From the NCBI RefSeq assembly GCF_005887555.1, contig NZ_VCIA01000001.1, positions 2,418,001 to 2,482,000 of the forward strand: DNA of 64,000 nt, in the 5' to 3' direction. Source of the stretch: Lentibacillus cibarius. GTDB taxonomy: Bacteria; Bacillota; Bacilli; Bacillales; Amphibacillaceae. Within the stretch, counting starts at the first letter, position 1. Every line of letters begins with the position of its first letter. The translations under genes and the position numbers were made by a program. The notes under the pieces are model-generated. The model was given only the letters and a program-made list of their open reading frames with translations. It did no database searches and was not told the DNA's origin. This document shows positions 16,355 through 26,081 of the stretch, piece after piece.

Positions 16355-17464
16355 ATGAAAGCACAGGATACATTTGTTCCAGGGTTAGAAGGGGTTGTTG
16401 CTGCTGAGACAGGAATCTCTCTTTTGGATACGGAAAAGGAGAAGATCGTTATCAGGGGCTATGATTTGATTGATTTATCAGCGAGCAAAACCTATGCTGA
16501 TTTGGTTTACTTGCTGCTGGAGGGAACGATGCCGACTGATGCAGAGAGACAGGCGGTTGAGTTAAAATTGAAGAAAAATTACGATGTACCTCCAACCGTC
16601 ACGGATATACTTAAGTTATTGCCGAAAGAAACGCACCCGATGGATGGACAGCGGACTGCGATATCCGTCTTGGCGGGGTACGATAAATCGCTTGATGATC
16701 GGTCGTTGGATGCGAATAAAAATAGGGCTTACGAACTTTTGGGGCAGCTTCCGGCGATTACAGTGAACAGTTACCGGATTTTGAATCAGCAGGAAGCGAT
16801 AGAGCCGGATCCGCAGCTGTCATACAGTGCCAACTTTTTATATATGATTACAGGCAATAAACCTACCCAAATGCAAGCAGAGATTTTTGATCGTTCACTT
16901 CTATTGTATAGTGAACATGAAATGCCTAATTCAACATTTACTTCAAGAGTAATTGCCTCCACAAACGCTGATATGTATGGTGCGTTATCCGGAGCGGTTG
17001 CCTCCTTGAAAGGGAATTTGCATGGCGGTGCGAATGAAGCGGTGATGCACATGTTGAATGAAGCAGGTTCCGTAAGCGAGTTTGAGGAATTGCTCCGAGA
17101 CAAGTTGAAACAAAAAGAAAAAATCATGGGTTTTGGACATCGTGTTTATATGAAGAAGATGGACCCAAGGGCATCCATGATGAAACAATCTCTGAAGCAG
17201 TTGTGTGATCTTAAAGGTGATTCACTGCTTCTTGACATGTGTGAAGCAGGAGAGAAGCTGATGGCGGAGGAAAAAGGTTTGTATCCGAATCTTGATTACT
17301 ATGCCGCTCCGGTTTATTGGATGCTCGGTATTCCGATTGCCTTGTATACACCAATCTTCTTTAGTTCGAGAACGGCAGGTTTGTGTGCGCACATTATCGA
17401 ACAGCATGAAAACAATCGTTTGTTCAGGCCAAGGGTGAAATATACCGGAGCACGATATGAGTAA
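16355..17464 (+). CDS. mmgD: 2-methylcitrate synthase / citrate synthase
   Basis: Citrate synthase family enzyme of 369 residues, like B. subtilis MmgD, condensing propionyl-CoA (or acetyl-CoA) with oxaloacetate. The catalytic triad is visible: His in SEHEMPNS, His in GFGHRVY, and Asp in PNLDYYAAPVYW. The N-terminus VPGLEGVVAAETGIS matches the short Gram-positive type. AAGGGGG lies just before ATG 16355. It is first in a three-gene methylcitrate-cycle cluster, so the methylcitrate synthase assignment rests on its neighbours mmgE and mmgF. Confidence 0.88.
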   Translation: MKAQDTFVPGLEGVVAAETGISLLDTEKEKIVIRGYDLIDLSASKTYADLVYLLLEGTMPTDAERQAVELKLKKNYDVPPTVTDILKLLPKETHPMDGQRTAISVLAGYDKSLDDRSLDANKNRAYELLGQLPAITVNSYRILNQQEAIEPDPQLSYSANFLYMITGNKPTQMQAEIFDRSLLLYSEHEMPNSTFTSRVIASTNADMYGALSGAVASLKGNLHGGANEAVMHMLNEAGSVSEFEELLRDKLKQKEKIMGFGHRVYMKKMDPRASMMKQSLKQLCDLKGDSLLLDMCEAGEKLMAEEKGLYPNLDYYAAPVYWMLGIPIALYTPIFFSSRTAGLCAHIIEQHENNRLFRPRVKYTGARYE

Positions 17465-17524
17465 TTTGCTACTATTTCAGTATAGCATACAAAATGAAAA
17501 CATCTGGTGAAAGGAAGTTTGTTG

Positions 17525-18970
17525 ATGGAAAAAGTACAAGAAAAACCTGTTGCAGATGCGATTTTGGATGAGATCGCTGATTATGTGATGCATAAAGAGA
17601 TATTAAGTGAAGAAGCATTTAAGACTGCCCATTATGTATTGATTGATACGTTAGGATGCGGGATACTTGCATTAAATTATCCTGAATGTACAAAACTTAT
17701 GGGACCGATCGTGCCGGGGACAATGGTGCCAAATGGGACGCGTGTTCCAGGAACATCTTATGTGCTTGATCCGGTGCAGGGTGCATTCAATATTGGTGCT
17801 ATGATCCGCTGGTTGGATTACAACGATACATGGCTGGCCGCTGAATGGGGACACCCTTCCGATAATCTAGGAGGAATCCTAGCCGTTGCTGATTATGTCA
17901 GCAGGGAGCGCATTCAAAAGGGACAAGATCCGGTAACTGTTCGGGAAGTGCTGGAGATGATGATTAAGGCACATGAAATCCAAGGTATCCTTGCTCTGGA
18001 AAACAGTTTGAATCGTGTTGGGCTTGATCATGTATTATACGTGAAAGTGGCCACAGCCGCCGTCGTTACAAAAATGTTAGGTGGCAGCAAACAGGAAATT
18101 ATCAACGCATTATCTCATGCATGGATTGATAATTCCAGCCTACGCACATACCGTCATGCACCGAATACCGGCTCCCGCAAATCGTGGGCGGCAGGAGATG
18201 CCACTAGCAGGGGAGTTCGTTTGGCAATGATGGCTGTCAAAGGAGAAATGGGTTATGAAACGCCATTATCCGCACCTGGATGGGGTTTTCAGGATGTATT
18301 ATTTAATAAACAGGAACTTGTATTGCCGCAGCCATTGAACAGTTATGTTATGGAAAATGTATTGTTCAAAGTATCTTTTCCAGCTGAATTTCATGCTCAG
18401 ACCGCTGCTGAAGCCGCTGTAGACCTGTACCCACAGGTTAAAGGCAGACTGGATGAAATCGATAAGATAACTATCACGACACATGAATCCGCAATCAGAA
18501 TTATCGATAAACAGGGGCCACTTTATAATCCAGCAGACCGAGACCATTGTATCCAGTACATTACAGCTGTAGGGCTAATAAAGGGTACGATTACGGCGGA
18601 AGATTATGAAGACTGGGCGGCCGCTGATCCAATGATTGACCAATTGCGTGAAAAAATGGTTCTGACAGAAAACGAGGCATACACAAAAGATTATCTTGAT
18701 CCGGATAAACGCTCAATCGCCAATGCGGTGCAAGTTCATTTTCATGATGGCACGGTAACTGATAATGTGGAGTATGAATACCCATTGGGCCACAGATTCC
18801 GCAGAGATGAGGCAATGCCGGCATTAAGAAAAAAGTATGTAAACAATCTGGCAACCAAATATTCAAAAAAGCAATTGCAGGAAATAGAAGAAGTAAGTTA
18901 TGATTATAAAAAACTTTCAACGATGAAAGTCAACGAATTTATGGAACTTTTTGTTCCAACGTCAGTATAA
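17525..18970 (+). CDS. mmgE: 2-methylcitrate dehydratase (MmgE/PrpD)
   Basis: MmgE/PrpD family protein of 481 residues, covering the full-length fold. It shows [21 protein letters not shown] near residue 100 (quoted in part), [17 protein letters not shown] near 215 and [14 protein letters not shown] near 280, all conserved in the family. It dehydrates 2-methylcitrate to 2-methyl-cis-aconitate. The frame opens at GTG 17507, but AAAGGAAG is spaced for the ATG at 17525. It follows mmgD by 60 bp. Confidence 0.9.
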   Translation: MEKVQEKPVADAILDEIADYVMHKEILSEEAFKTAHYVLIDTLGCGILALNYPECTKLMGPIVPGTMVPNGTRVPGTSYVLDPVQGAFNIGAMIRWLDYNDTWLAAEWGHPSDNLGGILAVADYVSRERIQKGQDPVTVREVLEMMIKAHEIQGILALENSLNRVGLDHVLYVKVATAAVVTKMLGGSKQEIINALSHAWIDNSSLRTYRHAPNTGSRKSWAAGDATSRGVRLAMMAVKGEMGYETPLSAPGWGFQDVLFNKQELVLPQPLNSYVMENVLFKVSFPAEFHAQTAAEAAVDLYPQVKGRLDEIDKITITTHESAIRIIDKQGPLYNPADRDHCIQYITAVGLIKGTITAEDYEDWAAADPMIDQLREKMVLTENEAYTKDYLDPDKRSIANAVQVHFHDGTVTDNVEYEYPLGHRFRRDEAMPALRKKYVNNLATKYSKKQLQEIEEVSYDYKKLSTMKVNEFMELFVPTSV

Positions 18971-18999
18971 ACTGATGGATGACCTTTTAAGAATAATTT

Positions 19000-19037
19000 C
19001 GGCACTCGCTATCAGACAAGGCGAGTCCGGCGTTTTT
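19000..19037 (+). terminator. Hairpin with T-run between mmgE and mmgF
   Basis: Stem CGGCACTCGC/GCGAGTCCGG with one mismatch and an 11-nt loop, followed by CG and five T residues. It may reduce read-through into mmgF or stabilise the upstream message. Confidence 0.6.
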
Positions 19038-19064
19038 GTAAAGTGAGAAGGAGGAAGAAAAGAC

Positions 19065-19970
19065 ATGGTATGGATAGTTGATCAGTCCGCAACACAGGAG
19101 GAATTAGCAGATCAATTTAAAGAACTGATCAGGAAGGAGGAAATTTTACAGATTCCCGGTGCCCATGACGCCATGGCCGCGCTGGTGGCAAAAAAGTCAG
19201 GTTTTCAATCCCTTTATTTATCTGGGGGGGCATATACTGCAAGTCTCGGTTTTCCTGATTTGGGAATCGTTACCTCAACGGAAACGGCAGGACGGGCCAA
19301 AGAACTAATCCGCGCTGCCAATCTACCGGTATTGGTCGATATAGATACTGGTTTCGGGGGCGTTTTAAATGTCGCGCGTACAGCAGCTGAAATGTATGAA
19401 GCAAAAGTGGCTGCGGTTCAGATAGAAGATCAGCAGCTTCCAAAAAAATGTGGACATTTGAATGGAAAACAGTTAGTGACAAAAGAAGAGATGGCCCAAA
19501 AAATCCAAGCTATTAAAAAGACAGCACCTTCTCTTGTTGTTGTTGCTCGGACGGATGCCAAGGCTGTTGAAGGAATGGATTCAGCTGTTGAACGGGCGGA
19601 AGCGTATATCGAAGCAGGTGCCGACGCAATTTTTCCGGAAGCATTACAGACAGAAGAGGAATTCCGTTTATTTGCATCAAAAATCGATGTTCCGCTACTT
19701 GCCAATATGACGGAATTTGGGAAAACACCATATTACAAAGCAGAGGAATTTCAGGATATGGGCTACAGCATGGTGATTTATCCGGTCACGTCATTGCGGG
19801 TAGCTGCCAAGGCATATGAACGGGTGTTCCAGGCAATCATGGAGGAAGGCACACAGAAGAATTGCCTTGATGATATGCAAACACGGCAAGAGTTATACGA
19901 AATAAACGGCTTGGATGAGTTTGAGGAGCTTGACGGTAATATTGCGAAGACCGTTTTAAGTGAAAAATAA
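19065..19970 (+). CDS. mmgF: Methylisocitrate lyase
   Basis: PEP mutase/isocitrate lyase superfamily enzyme of 301 residues (B. subtilis YqiQ/MmgF, proteobacterial PrpB). It contains the catalytic PKKCGHLNGK loop, LVDIDTGFGG with the metal-binding acids, and VVARTDAKAVEG. It cleaves 2-methylisocitrate to pyruvate and succinate, completing propionate disposal with mmgD and mmgE. AGAAGGAGGAAG precedes ATG 19065. The length and motifs are complete. Confidence 0.92.
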   Translation: MVWIVDQSATQEELADQFKELIRKEEILQIPGAHDAMAALVAKKSGFQSLYLSGGAYTASLGFPDLGIVTSTETAGRAKELIRAANLPVLVDIDTGFGGVLNVARTAAEMYEAKVAAVQIEDQQLPKKCGHLNGKQLVTKEEMAQKIQAIKKTAPSLVVVARTDAKAVEGMDSAVERAEAYIEAGADAIFPEALQTEEEFRLFASKIDVPLLANMTEFGKTPYYKAEEFQDMGYSMVIYPVTSLRVAAKAYERVFQAIMEEGTQKNCLDDMQTRQELYEINGLDEFEELDGNIAKTVLSEK

Positions 19971-19977
19971 TTGTTAA

Positions 19978-20018
19978 AAACCTATTTTGAGTTTGAATAT
20001 CTCAAAATAGGTTTTTTT
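19978..20018 (+). terminator. Intrinsic terminator of the mmgDEF operon
   Basis: Perfect 14-bp stem AAACCTATTTTGAG/CTCAAAATAGGTTT with a 9-nt loop and seven T residues, 8 bp after mmgF. Confidence 0.92.
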
Positions 20019-20047
20019 ATTAAAATGAGTTTTAGATTAGATGGTGG

Positions 20048-20158
20048 ATGAATCTCCTTAAACAAGTAACATGGGATATAAAAACAGATTTGCCTCAAGA
20101 AGACTTAAAGGAGATAGTTAACAATGAAATTTCTAAACAAAAAGGAAATAAACTTTAA
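20048..20158 (+). CDS. Possible small ORF (36 aa) or gene remnant
   Basis: A 36-codon frame from ATG at 20048 encodes a hydrophilic peptide containing TDLPQEDLKEIVNNEISKQK. It reads like natural coding sequence but has a poor ribosome binding site and no recognised family. It may be the end of a decayed gene. The rest of the 20019-20344 gap holds only AT-rich DNA and the presumed brnQ promoter. Confidence 0.2.
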   Translation: MNLLKQVTWDIKTDLPQEDLKEIVNNEISKQKGNKL

Positions 20159-20344
20159 AGGAATAGTTTGTGGACCTGATGGATGTTGATTAGTATAGAC
20201 GATAGTGTTCCAAGGTGTGTTCAAATAAATCTTTCAATAAAGAAAACCAAAAAAACTTGCTATTCACTCTATTTTTATATATGTGGCTTTTATATCCTTC
20301 AATTGTTATAATTCTTCTAATTCACTTTTGGAAAGGAGAGAAGG

Positions 20345-21679
20345 ATGAATAAGCTGACATATAAAGAACTCATGTTCATTAGTCTTATGTTATTTTCCAT
20401 GTTTTTTGGAGCGGGAAACTTAATTTTTCCAGCTTTCTTAGGGCGTTCGGCCGGAATGGAGATGTGGGTTTCCCTTAGTGGCTTTATTATTACAGCTGTA
20501 GGATTACCTATTCTGGGAGTAATCACGGTTGGGAAGGTTGGTAGCCTGAACACGTTATGTTCCCGGGTTCATCCTTGGTTTGCACTTGTTTTTCCGATTT
20601 TAATCTACCTTTCGATTGGTCCAGGCCTAGCAATCCCAAGGGCAGGAACGATTGCTTATGAAATGGGAATGAGTCCATTTTTGCCAGCAGATTTAGCGGA
20701 TAAGCCAATGATGCTGTTTCTATATACTATTCTATTTTTCTCAATCGTACTAGGCTTAAGTTTATCACCATCTAAGCTTGTGGACCGATTTGGTAAATTA
20801 CTCACGCCTATACTGTTAACGTTAATCTTCATCATTTTTATCAAAGCTGTTGTCACACCTATCGGGTCGTTCAAAACGCCGAATGCCACCTATGATAAGC
20901 ATTCTTTTTTTCAAGGTTTTTTGGATGGGTATTTAACGATGGATGCCCTAGCTGCACTTGTTTTTGGGATTGTCGTAGTTAATACTATTCGTTCCAAAGG
21001 TATAACACGTTCGTCATTCATTTCTAAGTATATGATAGTTGCAGGACTTGGCGCCGGAGCGTTACTGGCTTCTATTTATAGTATTCTGGGTTATCTTGGT
21101 GCTTCCAGCTCTACAATAGGGGAGGCAGAAAATGGCGCGCAAGTGTTAACGATTGTCATGAACGCGTTATTTGGCCAAATGGGAACGGCGTTATTAGGTC
21201 TGTTATTCACGTTAGCTTGTTTATGTGTTTCGATTGGTTTGGTTATTTCATGTAGTCAATTTTTTTCCGGGATTTTTTCTGTCCTTTCTTATAAAGCTTG
21301 GACAGTGGTAATGACCATTGCCAGTCTGGGCGTAGCAAATTTGGGATTGAATCAAATTCTAGCAGTCTCAGAACCAATATTGGGTGCAATCTACCCGATA
21401 GCTGTTGTTCTCATTATACTAGGATTGCTTGGGAACATTGCCCGGTCAGTCTATCTTTCAACCATTGTGTTTACAGGTTTATTCAGCTTGACTGAAACAA
21501 TAAACCATATCTTTTTACGTGATTCATTAGATGAACTATTAGCATATATCCCACTATATCAGGCAGGAGTCGGTTGGATACTACCCGCTTTGCTTGGATG
21601 TATGGTCGGGTTAGTCATCTCTGTATTGTACAAGCCGACTACAGCGCAGAACTTGAGTTATACAAAAGATATAGGTTAA
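20345..21679 (+). CDS. brnQ: Branched-chain amino acid carrier BrnQ
   Basis: A 444-residue LIVCS-family transporter with about 12 transmembrane helices. The N-terminus carries the family signature MFFGAGNLIFPAFLG, followed by VGLPILGVITVGKVG. It imports leucine, isoleucine or valine with sodium or protons. A strong GGAAAGGAGAGAAGG precedes ATG 20345. The gene is monocistronic, with a terminator 25 bp after its stop; no T-box or other leader RNA could be seen upstream. Confidence 0.9.
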   Translation: MNKLTYKELMFISLMLFSMFFGAGNLIFPAFLGRSAGMEMWVSLSGFIITAVGLPILGVITVGKVGSLNTLCSRVHPWFALVFPILIYLSIGPGLAIPRAGTIAYEMGMSPFLPADLADKPMMLFLYTILFFSIVLGLSLSPSKLVDRFGKLLTPILLTLIFIIFIKAVVTPIGSFKTPNATYDKHSFFQGFLDGYLTMDALAALVFGIVVVNTIRSKGITRSSFISKYMIVAGLGAGALLASIYSILGYLGASSSTIGEAENGAQVLTIVMNALFGQMGTALLGLLFTLACLCVSIGLVISCSQFFSGIFSVLSYKAWTVVMTIASLGVANLGLNQILAVSEPILGAIYPIAVVLIILGLLGNIARSVYLSTIVFTGLFSLTETINHIFLRDSLDELLAYIPLYQAGVGWILPALLGCMVGLVISVLYKPTTAQNLSYTKDIG

Positions 21680-21703
21680 CGGAGCGCTGCAATAGTGAAA
21701 AAT

Positions 21704-21745
21704 AAAATGGAGTATGCCACGACTGCAATGGCATTCTCCATTTTT
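21704..21745. terminator. Bidirectional terminator between brnQ and gltB-like gene
   Basis: Stem AAAATGGAGTATGCCA/TGGCATTCTCCATTTT with one mismatch, 9-nt loop and T-runs on both strands, between converging genes. Confidence 0.88.
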
Positions 21746-21756
21746 ATGTTTGAACA

Positions 21757-23331
21757 TTAACTTATTCCGGAATAATTATTCATTTTAGTTACTGCGTTAA
21801 ATCGATCTTTATATACGATGTGTTCTCTGTCAAACTTTCGTGGGGAATCAATTCCGGCTACCGCAGCCATTTCAAAAACACTTTGCCGCAATGCGATTAA
21901 ATAGTTACATACGCGGAATTTCTTTTCTTCGACACTTAATCCATTTTGTAATTTAGGATCTGTTGTAGCAACACCGGCAGGGCATTTATTTGTATGACAA
22001 ACCTGCGCCATAATGCACCCTACACTTAACATAAAGCCACGGGCAATATTAACCATGTCAGCACCTAGTGTTAAAGCCATTACTATTTTATCCGGTGTCA
22101 ATAATTTCCCGGAGGCAATAATATGGGTGCGATCACGTAAACCATATTTTTTTAACATATCATCAAGTAATGGTAGTCCTGCAAATGTTGGTAAGCCAAC
22201 TGCCTCTGCTAATCCATAGTAGGTTGCACCTGAACCACCATCTCCACCATCTAATGTTATAAAATCGGGTACGATATCTAATTCTTTCATGGTCTTAACA
22301 TAGTCTTCAATTTGTGCTTCATCACCGATTACAATCTTAGTTCCCACTGGTTTGCCGCCGACATCCCGCATTCTATCTAGAAACGCTAATAAGCCTCTAG
22401 CATCATCGAATTCATGAAAACGATTGGGACTATTGATTGTCTCCCATGGTGTGACGTGGCGAATTTCAGCTATTTCCTCTGTCACCTTCTTACCATCAAC
22501 ATGACCGCCTCGCTGTTTTGCGCCTTGGGCTAGCTTTAATTCAAATGCCTTTATTTGTTTTATTTCACTTTTTTGTTTAAATGCTTCCCAGGAAAATGCT
22601 CCATCAACCGTACGTACACCGAATAACCCAGAGCTGACTTGCATGATCATGTCAACATCACCAGCCAAATGATAAGGCGAGACACTACCTTCTCCTGTAT
22701 TCATCCATGTTCCTCCAGCAAGCCCCAACCCTTTTGACAAGGCTGTAATTGCATGATCTCCTAATGAACCATAGCTCATGGCGGATTGTCCGATGAACCC
22801 CTTAATTGTAAATGGGTTTCTAACGGTATGCTTACCAAGAATAATAGTGTCATCCTCGGCTAAGTAAAAAGGGTCTAAATCGCCTTTTTCCGTGTGTTCC
22901 TTACGACTAAATAAGTTTTCATTATCTATTTTGTATAATCTAGTATTAATTTTTGGGAATTGGTCGATTTTCATTTCTTCCTGTTGCTTAGGAAACATAC
23001 TGTTGACGATATACATTCCTTCTTCATTGTATGGGCGCTCTGATCCATAACCAATCATCCGATCATTATATTTGGCTGCTTTATATACATACTCAAACTC
23101 TCTCCGGTTAAACGGCCTTCCCTCATTGTTGTTATGAAATAAATATTGTCTAAATTCCGGACCTACCTTTTCTAGGATATAGCGAACCTTTCCCAACACA
23201 GGGAAGTTTCTTAATATAGAATGTTGTTTCTGTTTTACATCGTGGGAATAGATACGTAGAAAAAAATATAGCGGTACAACAAGCGCCGCTCCTATGATTA
23301 CGATAATAGTAATTAATAATCCATTTGTCAT
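21757..23331 (-). CDS. FMN-binding glutamate synthase family protein (YerD-like)
   Basis: A protein of about 524 residues with an N-terminal membrane anchor (hydrophobic residues about 5-25) and a glutamate-synthase large-subunit FMN/Fe-S domain. Visible are the flavin-site segment MSYGSLGDHAITALSKG, the barrel stretch ITLDGGDGGSGATY and the cysteines VGCIMAQVCHTNKCPAGVAT that hold a 3Fe-4S cluster. There is no amidotransferase domain, so it is not a complete glutamate synthase; B. subtilis YerD has the same architecture and its substrate is not established here. ATG 23331 has GAAAGG 12 bases upstream; a TTG at 23352 lacks one. Confidence 0.85.
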   Translation of the reverse strand: MTNGLLITIIVIIGAALVVPLYFFLRIYSHDVKQKQHSILRNFPVLGKVRYILEKVGPEFRQYLFHNNNEGRPFNRREFEYVYKAAKYNDRMIGYGSERPYNEEGMYIVNSMFPKQQEEMKIDQFPKINTRLYKIDNENLFSRKEHTEKGDLDPFYLAEDDTIILGKHTVRNPFTIKGFIGQSAMSYGSLGDHAITALSKGLGLAGGTWMNTGEGSVSPYHLAGDVDMIMQVSSGLFGVRTVDGAFSWEAFKQKSEIKQIKAFELKLAQGAKQRGGHVDGKKVTEEIAEIRHVTPWETINSPNRFHEFDDARGLLAFLDRMRDVGGKPVGTKIVIGDEAQIEDYVKTMKELDIVPDFITLDGGDGGSGATYYGLAEAVGLPTFAGLPLLDDMLKKYGLRDRTHIIASGKLLTPDKIVMALTLGADMVNIARGFMLSVGCIMAQVCHTNKCPAGVATTDPKLQNGLSVEEKKFRVCNYLIALRQSVFEMAAVAGIDSPRKFDREHIVYKDRFNAVTKMNNYSGIS

Positions 23332-23906
23332 TAGATCAGCAACCTTTCTCAAACTTATGACACCTGTAAATAATTTAATATGATAATCCGATTGAATTTA
23401 TTCTTTAGTCCTAAACAGAAAATCCATCACAACGCCAAACAGTGGTACACCATCAGTTACTAAAATACAGGAAAAAGTATAATGGCAAGGATTACTATAG
23501 CGTTAGCCACGGTGAACTTGACAAACCCCTTTATAATATAGTCAATGATACACACCTACCTTCCGCCAATAGATGAAATCGGCTTACGTTTTTCTCTTGA
23601 TCTTACAAATGTGCTACTAGGAAATACTGTTCAATATTCCGTGTTACATCTCTTATTATTATAATAGTAAAATTTTAACTATAGGTAAAATTAATTATAA
23701 TTATTTAAGTGATAAGTAAAGTGCTATGTAAGGGTGTGTAGTCGGGCCAATTTAGGAGCGGCGTTAGCAGCATTGTGACCAATCCTAAGAATAACCGCAG
23801 TGAAAGCAGGAACAAGGCGGGTTCTTACGTGATAATAGATGCCGAATAAGAGCGGTTGTTGGCGAAGGGTTTGATTGTAACCACTGAAGTGTAGGCTGGA
23901 AACCAG
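23332..23906. other. Intergenic region with possible remnants
   Basis: No intact gene. On the minus strand around 23470-23550 a short stretch (IIDYIIKGFVKFTVANAIV) resembles the first helix of an RND-type permease, but is closed by stops. A stop-free minus-strand stretch of about 43 codons lies at 23740-23870, without a start codon. Neither is called as a gene. The AT-rich middle (23650-23720) may hold promoters. Confidence 0.3.
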
Positions 23907-24794
23907 TTACTCCCGCAGCACTTGACGGCTTCGTTTCCGGCGTTGGTAGGTCGCAAACATTACACCGCCAACAATAAACAGTGAACCAATTATTTCCGGA
24001 GTGGTGATTGGTTTTTGCAGCAAAATAACTCCCATGATCATCGCAATGAACGGCTCCAGGTTGGATAAAATGGAGGCCTTGGATGCATCGGCATAACGGA
24101 TGTTTTGATTCCATATCAGTGTTGCGATGCCATGAACTACAATTGCTGTCACGATCAGAAGTCCCCAGCCTTGCCAATCCTCGCTCAGTTCCACGGGATC
24201 ATCCATGACAAATACGAAAGGTAATGACACAATAAAACCCGTGACATTGGAATAAAACGTTGTGATGACAGGACTTACGCGTTGTGACAACATACGTGTA
24301 ATAATAATCAGAATGGCAAATGACACCATTGTGCCGACAATCCACAATAAACCTGGTTCAAAATAGAGTGTCGCTCCTCCTTTGGTCACCACAAAATAAA
24401 TACCAATAATCGCCACAACGGATCCAAAGAGCATACGTGATGTGAATGTTTCCTTCAGAAAGGCAGATGCTAAAAATCCTGTCAATATAGGAGCTGTGGC
24501 AAGAATCAGTGCCGAAGAGGTGGAATCTGCCGTCACGAGTCCTTTAAAAAATGTTAGCTGATTGATAAATACCCCGACGACACCAAGCAGAAAGATCCAT
24601 GCCCAATCACGGATTGAAATTTTCCGAAGTCCTTGTGTTGGTAAAATAAATATAATTAGGAAAAGGACGATGAACAATAATCGGAGTGATGTTAGAACGG
24701 CTGGCGAGAAGTCATTTACAAGTATTTTCCCGAAGACAAAATTGCTTCCCCAGGCGGTCACACAGAATGTCAGCCACATATACGTTTTGAGCAT
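23907..24794 (-). CDS. EamA-family (DMT superfamily) transporter
   Basis: A 295-residue protein with ten predicted transmembrane helices in two EamA repeats (about residues 5-135 and 150-285). The N-terminus WLTFCVTAWGSNFVFGK and the second-repeat segment NLEPFIAMIMGVILLQKP are typical. Members export or import metabolites such as amino acids; the substrate is unknown. GGGAGG is eight bases before ATG 24794; an upstream ATG at 24818 is possible but lacks its own site. The C-terminus is basic and cytoplasmic. Confidence 0.85.
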   Translation of the reverse strand: MLKTYMWLTFCVTAWGSNFVFGKILVNDFSPAVLTSLRLLFIVLFLIIFILPTQGLRKISIRDWAWIFLLGVVGVFINQLTFFKGLVTADSTSSALILATAPILTGFLASAFLKETFTSRMLFGSVVAIIGIYFVVTKGGATLYFEPGLLWIVGTMVSFAILIIITRMLSQRVSPVITTFYSNVTGFIVSLPFVFVMDDPVELSEDWQGWGLLIVTAIVVHGIATLIWNQNIRYADASKASILSNLEPFIAMIMGVILLQKPITTPEIIGSLFIVGGVMFATYQRRKRSRQVLRE

Positions 24795-25033
24795 GGAATT
24801 CACCCTCCCTGTCTTCATAATGCTAACTGCTTCATTTTAGCCAATTTAAAATACGCTCACAAATAAAACAGCTTATCCACTCTCATTTCTTGGCTAACCA
24901 ACATAATTATAATAGCTATCTATTGTATCCGGAGCAATTTTGGTTAGTTATACGATTAAATCTGTAGTAAGATGTTCGTTAGGGAAAACCTCTGCAGGGT
25001 TACATAGGTCTGCTAGTTGAAGGAGTTGTTACG

Positions 25034-26026
25034 GTGGTATATGTATGGTTCGTATTAGCAGCTGCGGTAACGGTTTTTACGGCGAGAAAATTATCACGAT
25101 ATGCGGATGTTATCAGTGAAAAAACGGCGATGGGCGGTATGGCTGTTGGAACGATTCTGCTAGCTGGTGCGACATCGCTTCCGGAAGTGACCACCAGTTT
25201 TTCGGCGGTAATGATTGATAATATTGATATAGCGATTGGGAATATGGTTGGATCCAATCTTTTTAACGTATTCATACTTGGCGCTTTCGATTTGTTTTAT
25301 AGAAGGCAGCAACTATTTCACCTTGCCAGCAGGAATCATAAATATACAGCATCGTTAGGGTTCATACTGATGATGTTGGTTTCATTGGCACTGATGTTAC
25401 GTGTGGATTATACTATAGCCGAAATAGGTGTGGACGCATTACTGATTATAATTGTTTATATTGTCGGTATGGTGGTCATCAGTAAACTGCCACCGCCTGC
25501 TCTCCATCACGAAGAAACAGCTGATGCACAAGATTCGAGCGGAGACAAAGAGTCCATTTCTGTTGGACATGCATTCGCGGGTTTTGTTGTGTCGGCATTG
25601 ATTATCCTAGGAACAGGAACACTGCTTTCGGTGACGGGGGACCAAATTGCTGTTATGACCGGAATGGGTTCCAGTTTTGTTGGCAGTTTTCTCATAGCTG
25701 CAACAACCTCCTTGCCGGAAGGGGTGTCGGTCTTAGCAGCACTAAGGTTGAAAAATGTGAATTTAGCCGTCGGCGCTATTCTTGGCAGTAATATGATGAA
25801 CATGCTGATTCTTGCCTTATCAGATGTGGTTTACAGAGAAGGATCGATGTTAGCTGATGGAAGCAGGTCACTTGTACTGTCCGTGATTGGTGGGATGATA
25901 CTTGTCTTGGTTGTTATTGGGGCTCTAACGCGGAAACGTTCGCAATCCGCAATGACCTACAGCATTCCTTCTATGCTGATTATAACCGGCTATTTTGTCG
26001 TTCAGTATATGGTATTTACAAGCTGA
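25034..26026 (+). CDS. Sodium/calcium exchanger family protein (CaCA)
   Basis: A 330-residue cation antiporter with two inverted alpha repeats: GATSLPEVTTSFSAV with GNMVGSNLFNVF in the first half and AATTSLPEGVSVLAAL with GAILGSNMMNMLIL in the second. The acidic residue in each SLPE motif is the ion-binding glutamate. About ten transmembrane helices are separated by a hydrophilic loop near residues 155-180. It starts at GTG 25034 after GAAGGAG. Bacterial homologues exchange Ca2+ or K+ for Na+ or H+; the ion pair here cannot be read from sequence. Confidence 0.85.
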   Translation: MVYVWFVLAAAVTVFTARKLSRYADVISEKTAMGGMAVGTILLAGATSLPEVTTSFSAVMIDNIDIAIGNMVGSNLFNVFILGAFDLFYRRQQLFHLASRNHKYTASLGFILMMLVSLALMLRVDYTIAEIGVDALLIIIVYIVGMVVISKLPPPALHHEETADAQDSSGDKESISVGHAFAGFVVSALIILGTGTLLSVTGDQIAVMTGMGSSFVGSFLIAATTSLPEGVSVLAALRLKNVNLAVGAILGSNMMNMLILALSDVVYREGSMLADGSRSLVLSVIGGMILVLVVIGALTRKRSQSAMTYSIPSMLIITGYFVVQYMVFTS

Positions 26027-26043
26027 CCAAATAGCAAAATAAC

Positions 26044-26074
26044 AAGCCGGTTTGTACAGACACAAACCGGCTTA
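26044..26074. terminator. Bidirectional terminator between CaCA gene and dapA
   Basis: Perfect 12-bp stem AAGCCGGTTTGT/ACAAACCGGCTT with a 6-nt loop between converging genes. Confidence 0.85.
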
Positions 26075-26081
26075 TCACTCA

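Noticed and set aside
23740..23870. Stop-free minus-strand stretch downstream of the EamA transporter gene
   Set aside because: There is no start codon, no ribosome binding site and no recognised family; it was left as an uncertain remnant.
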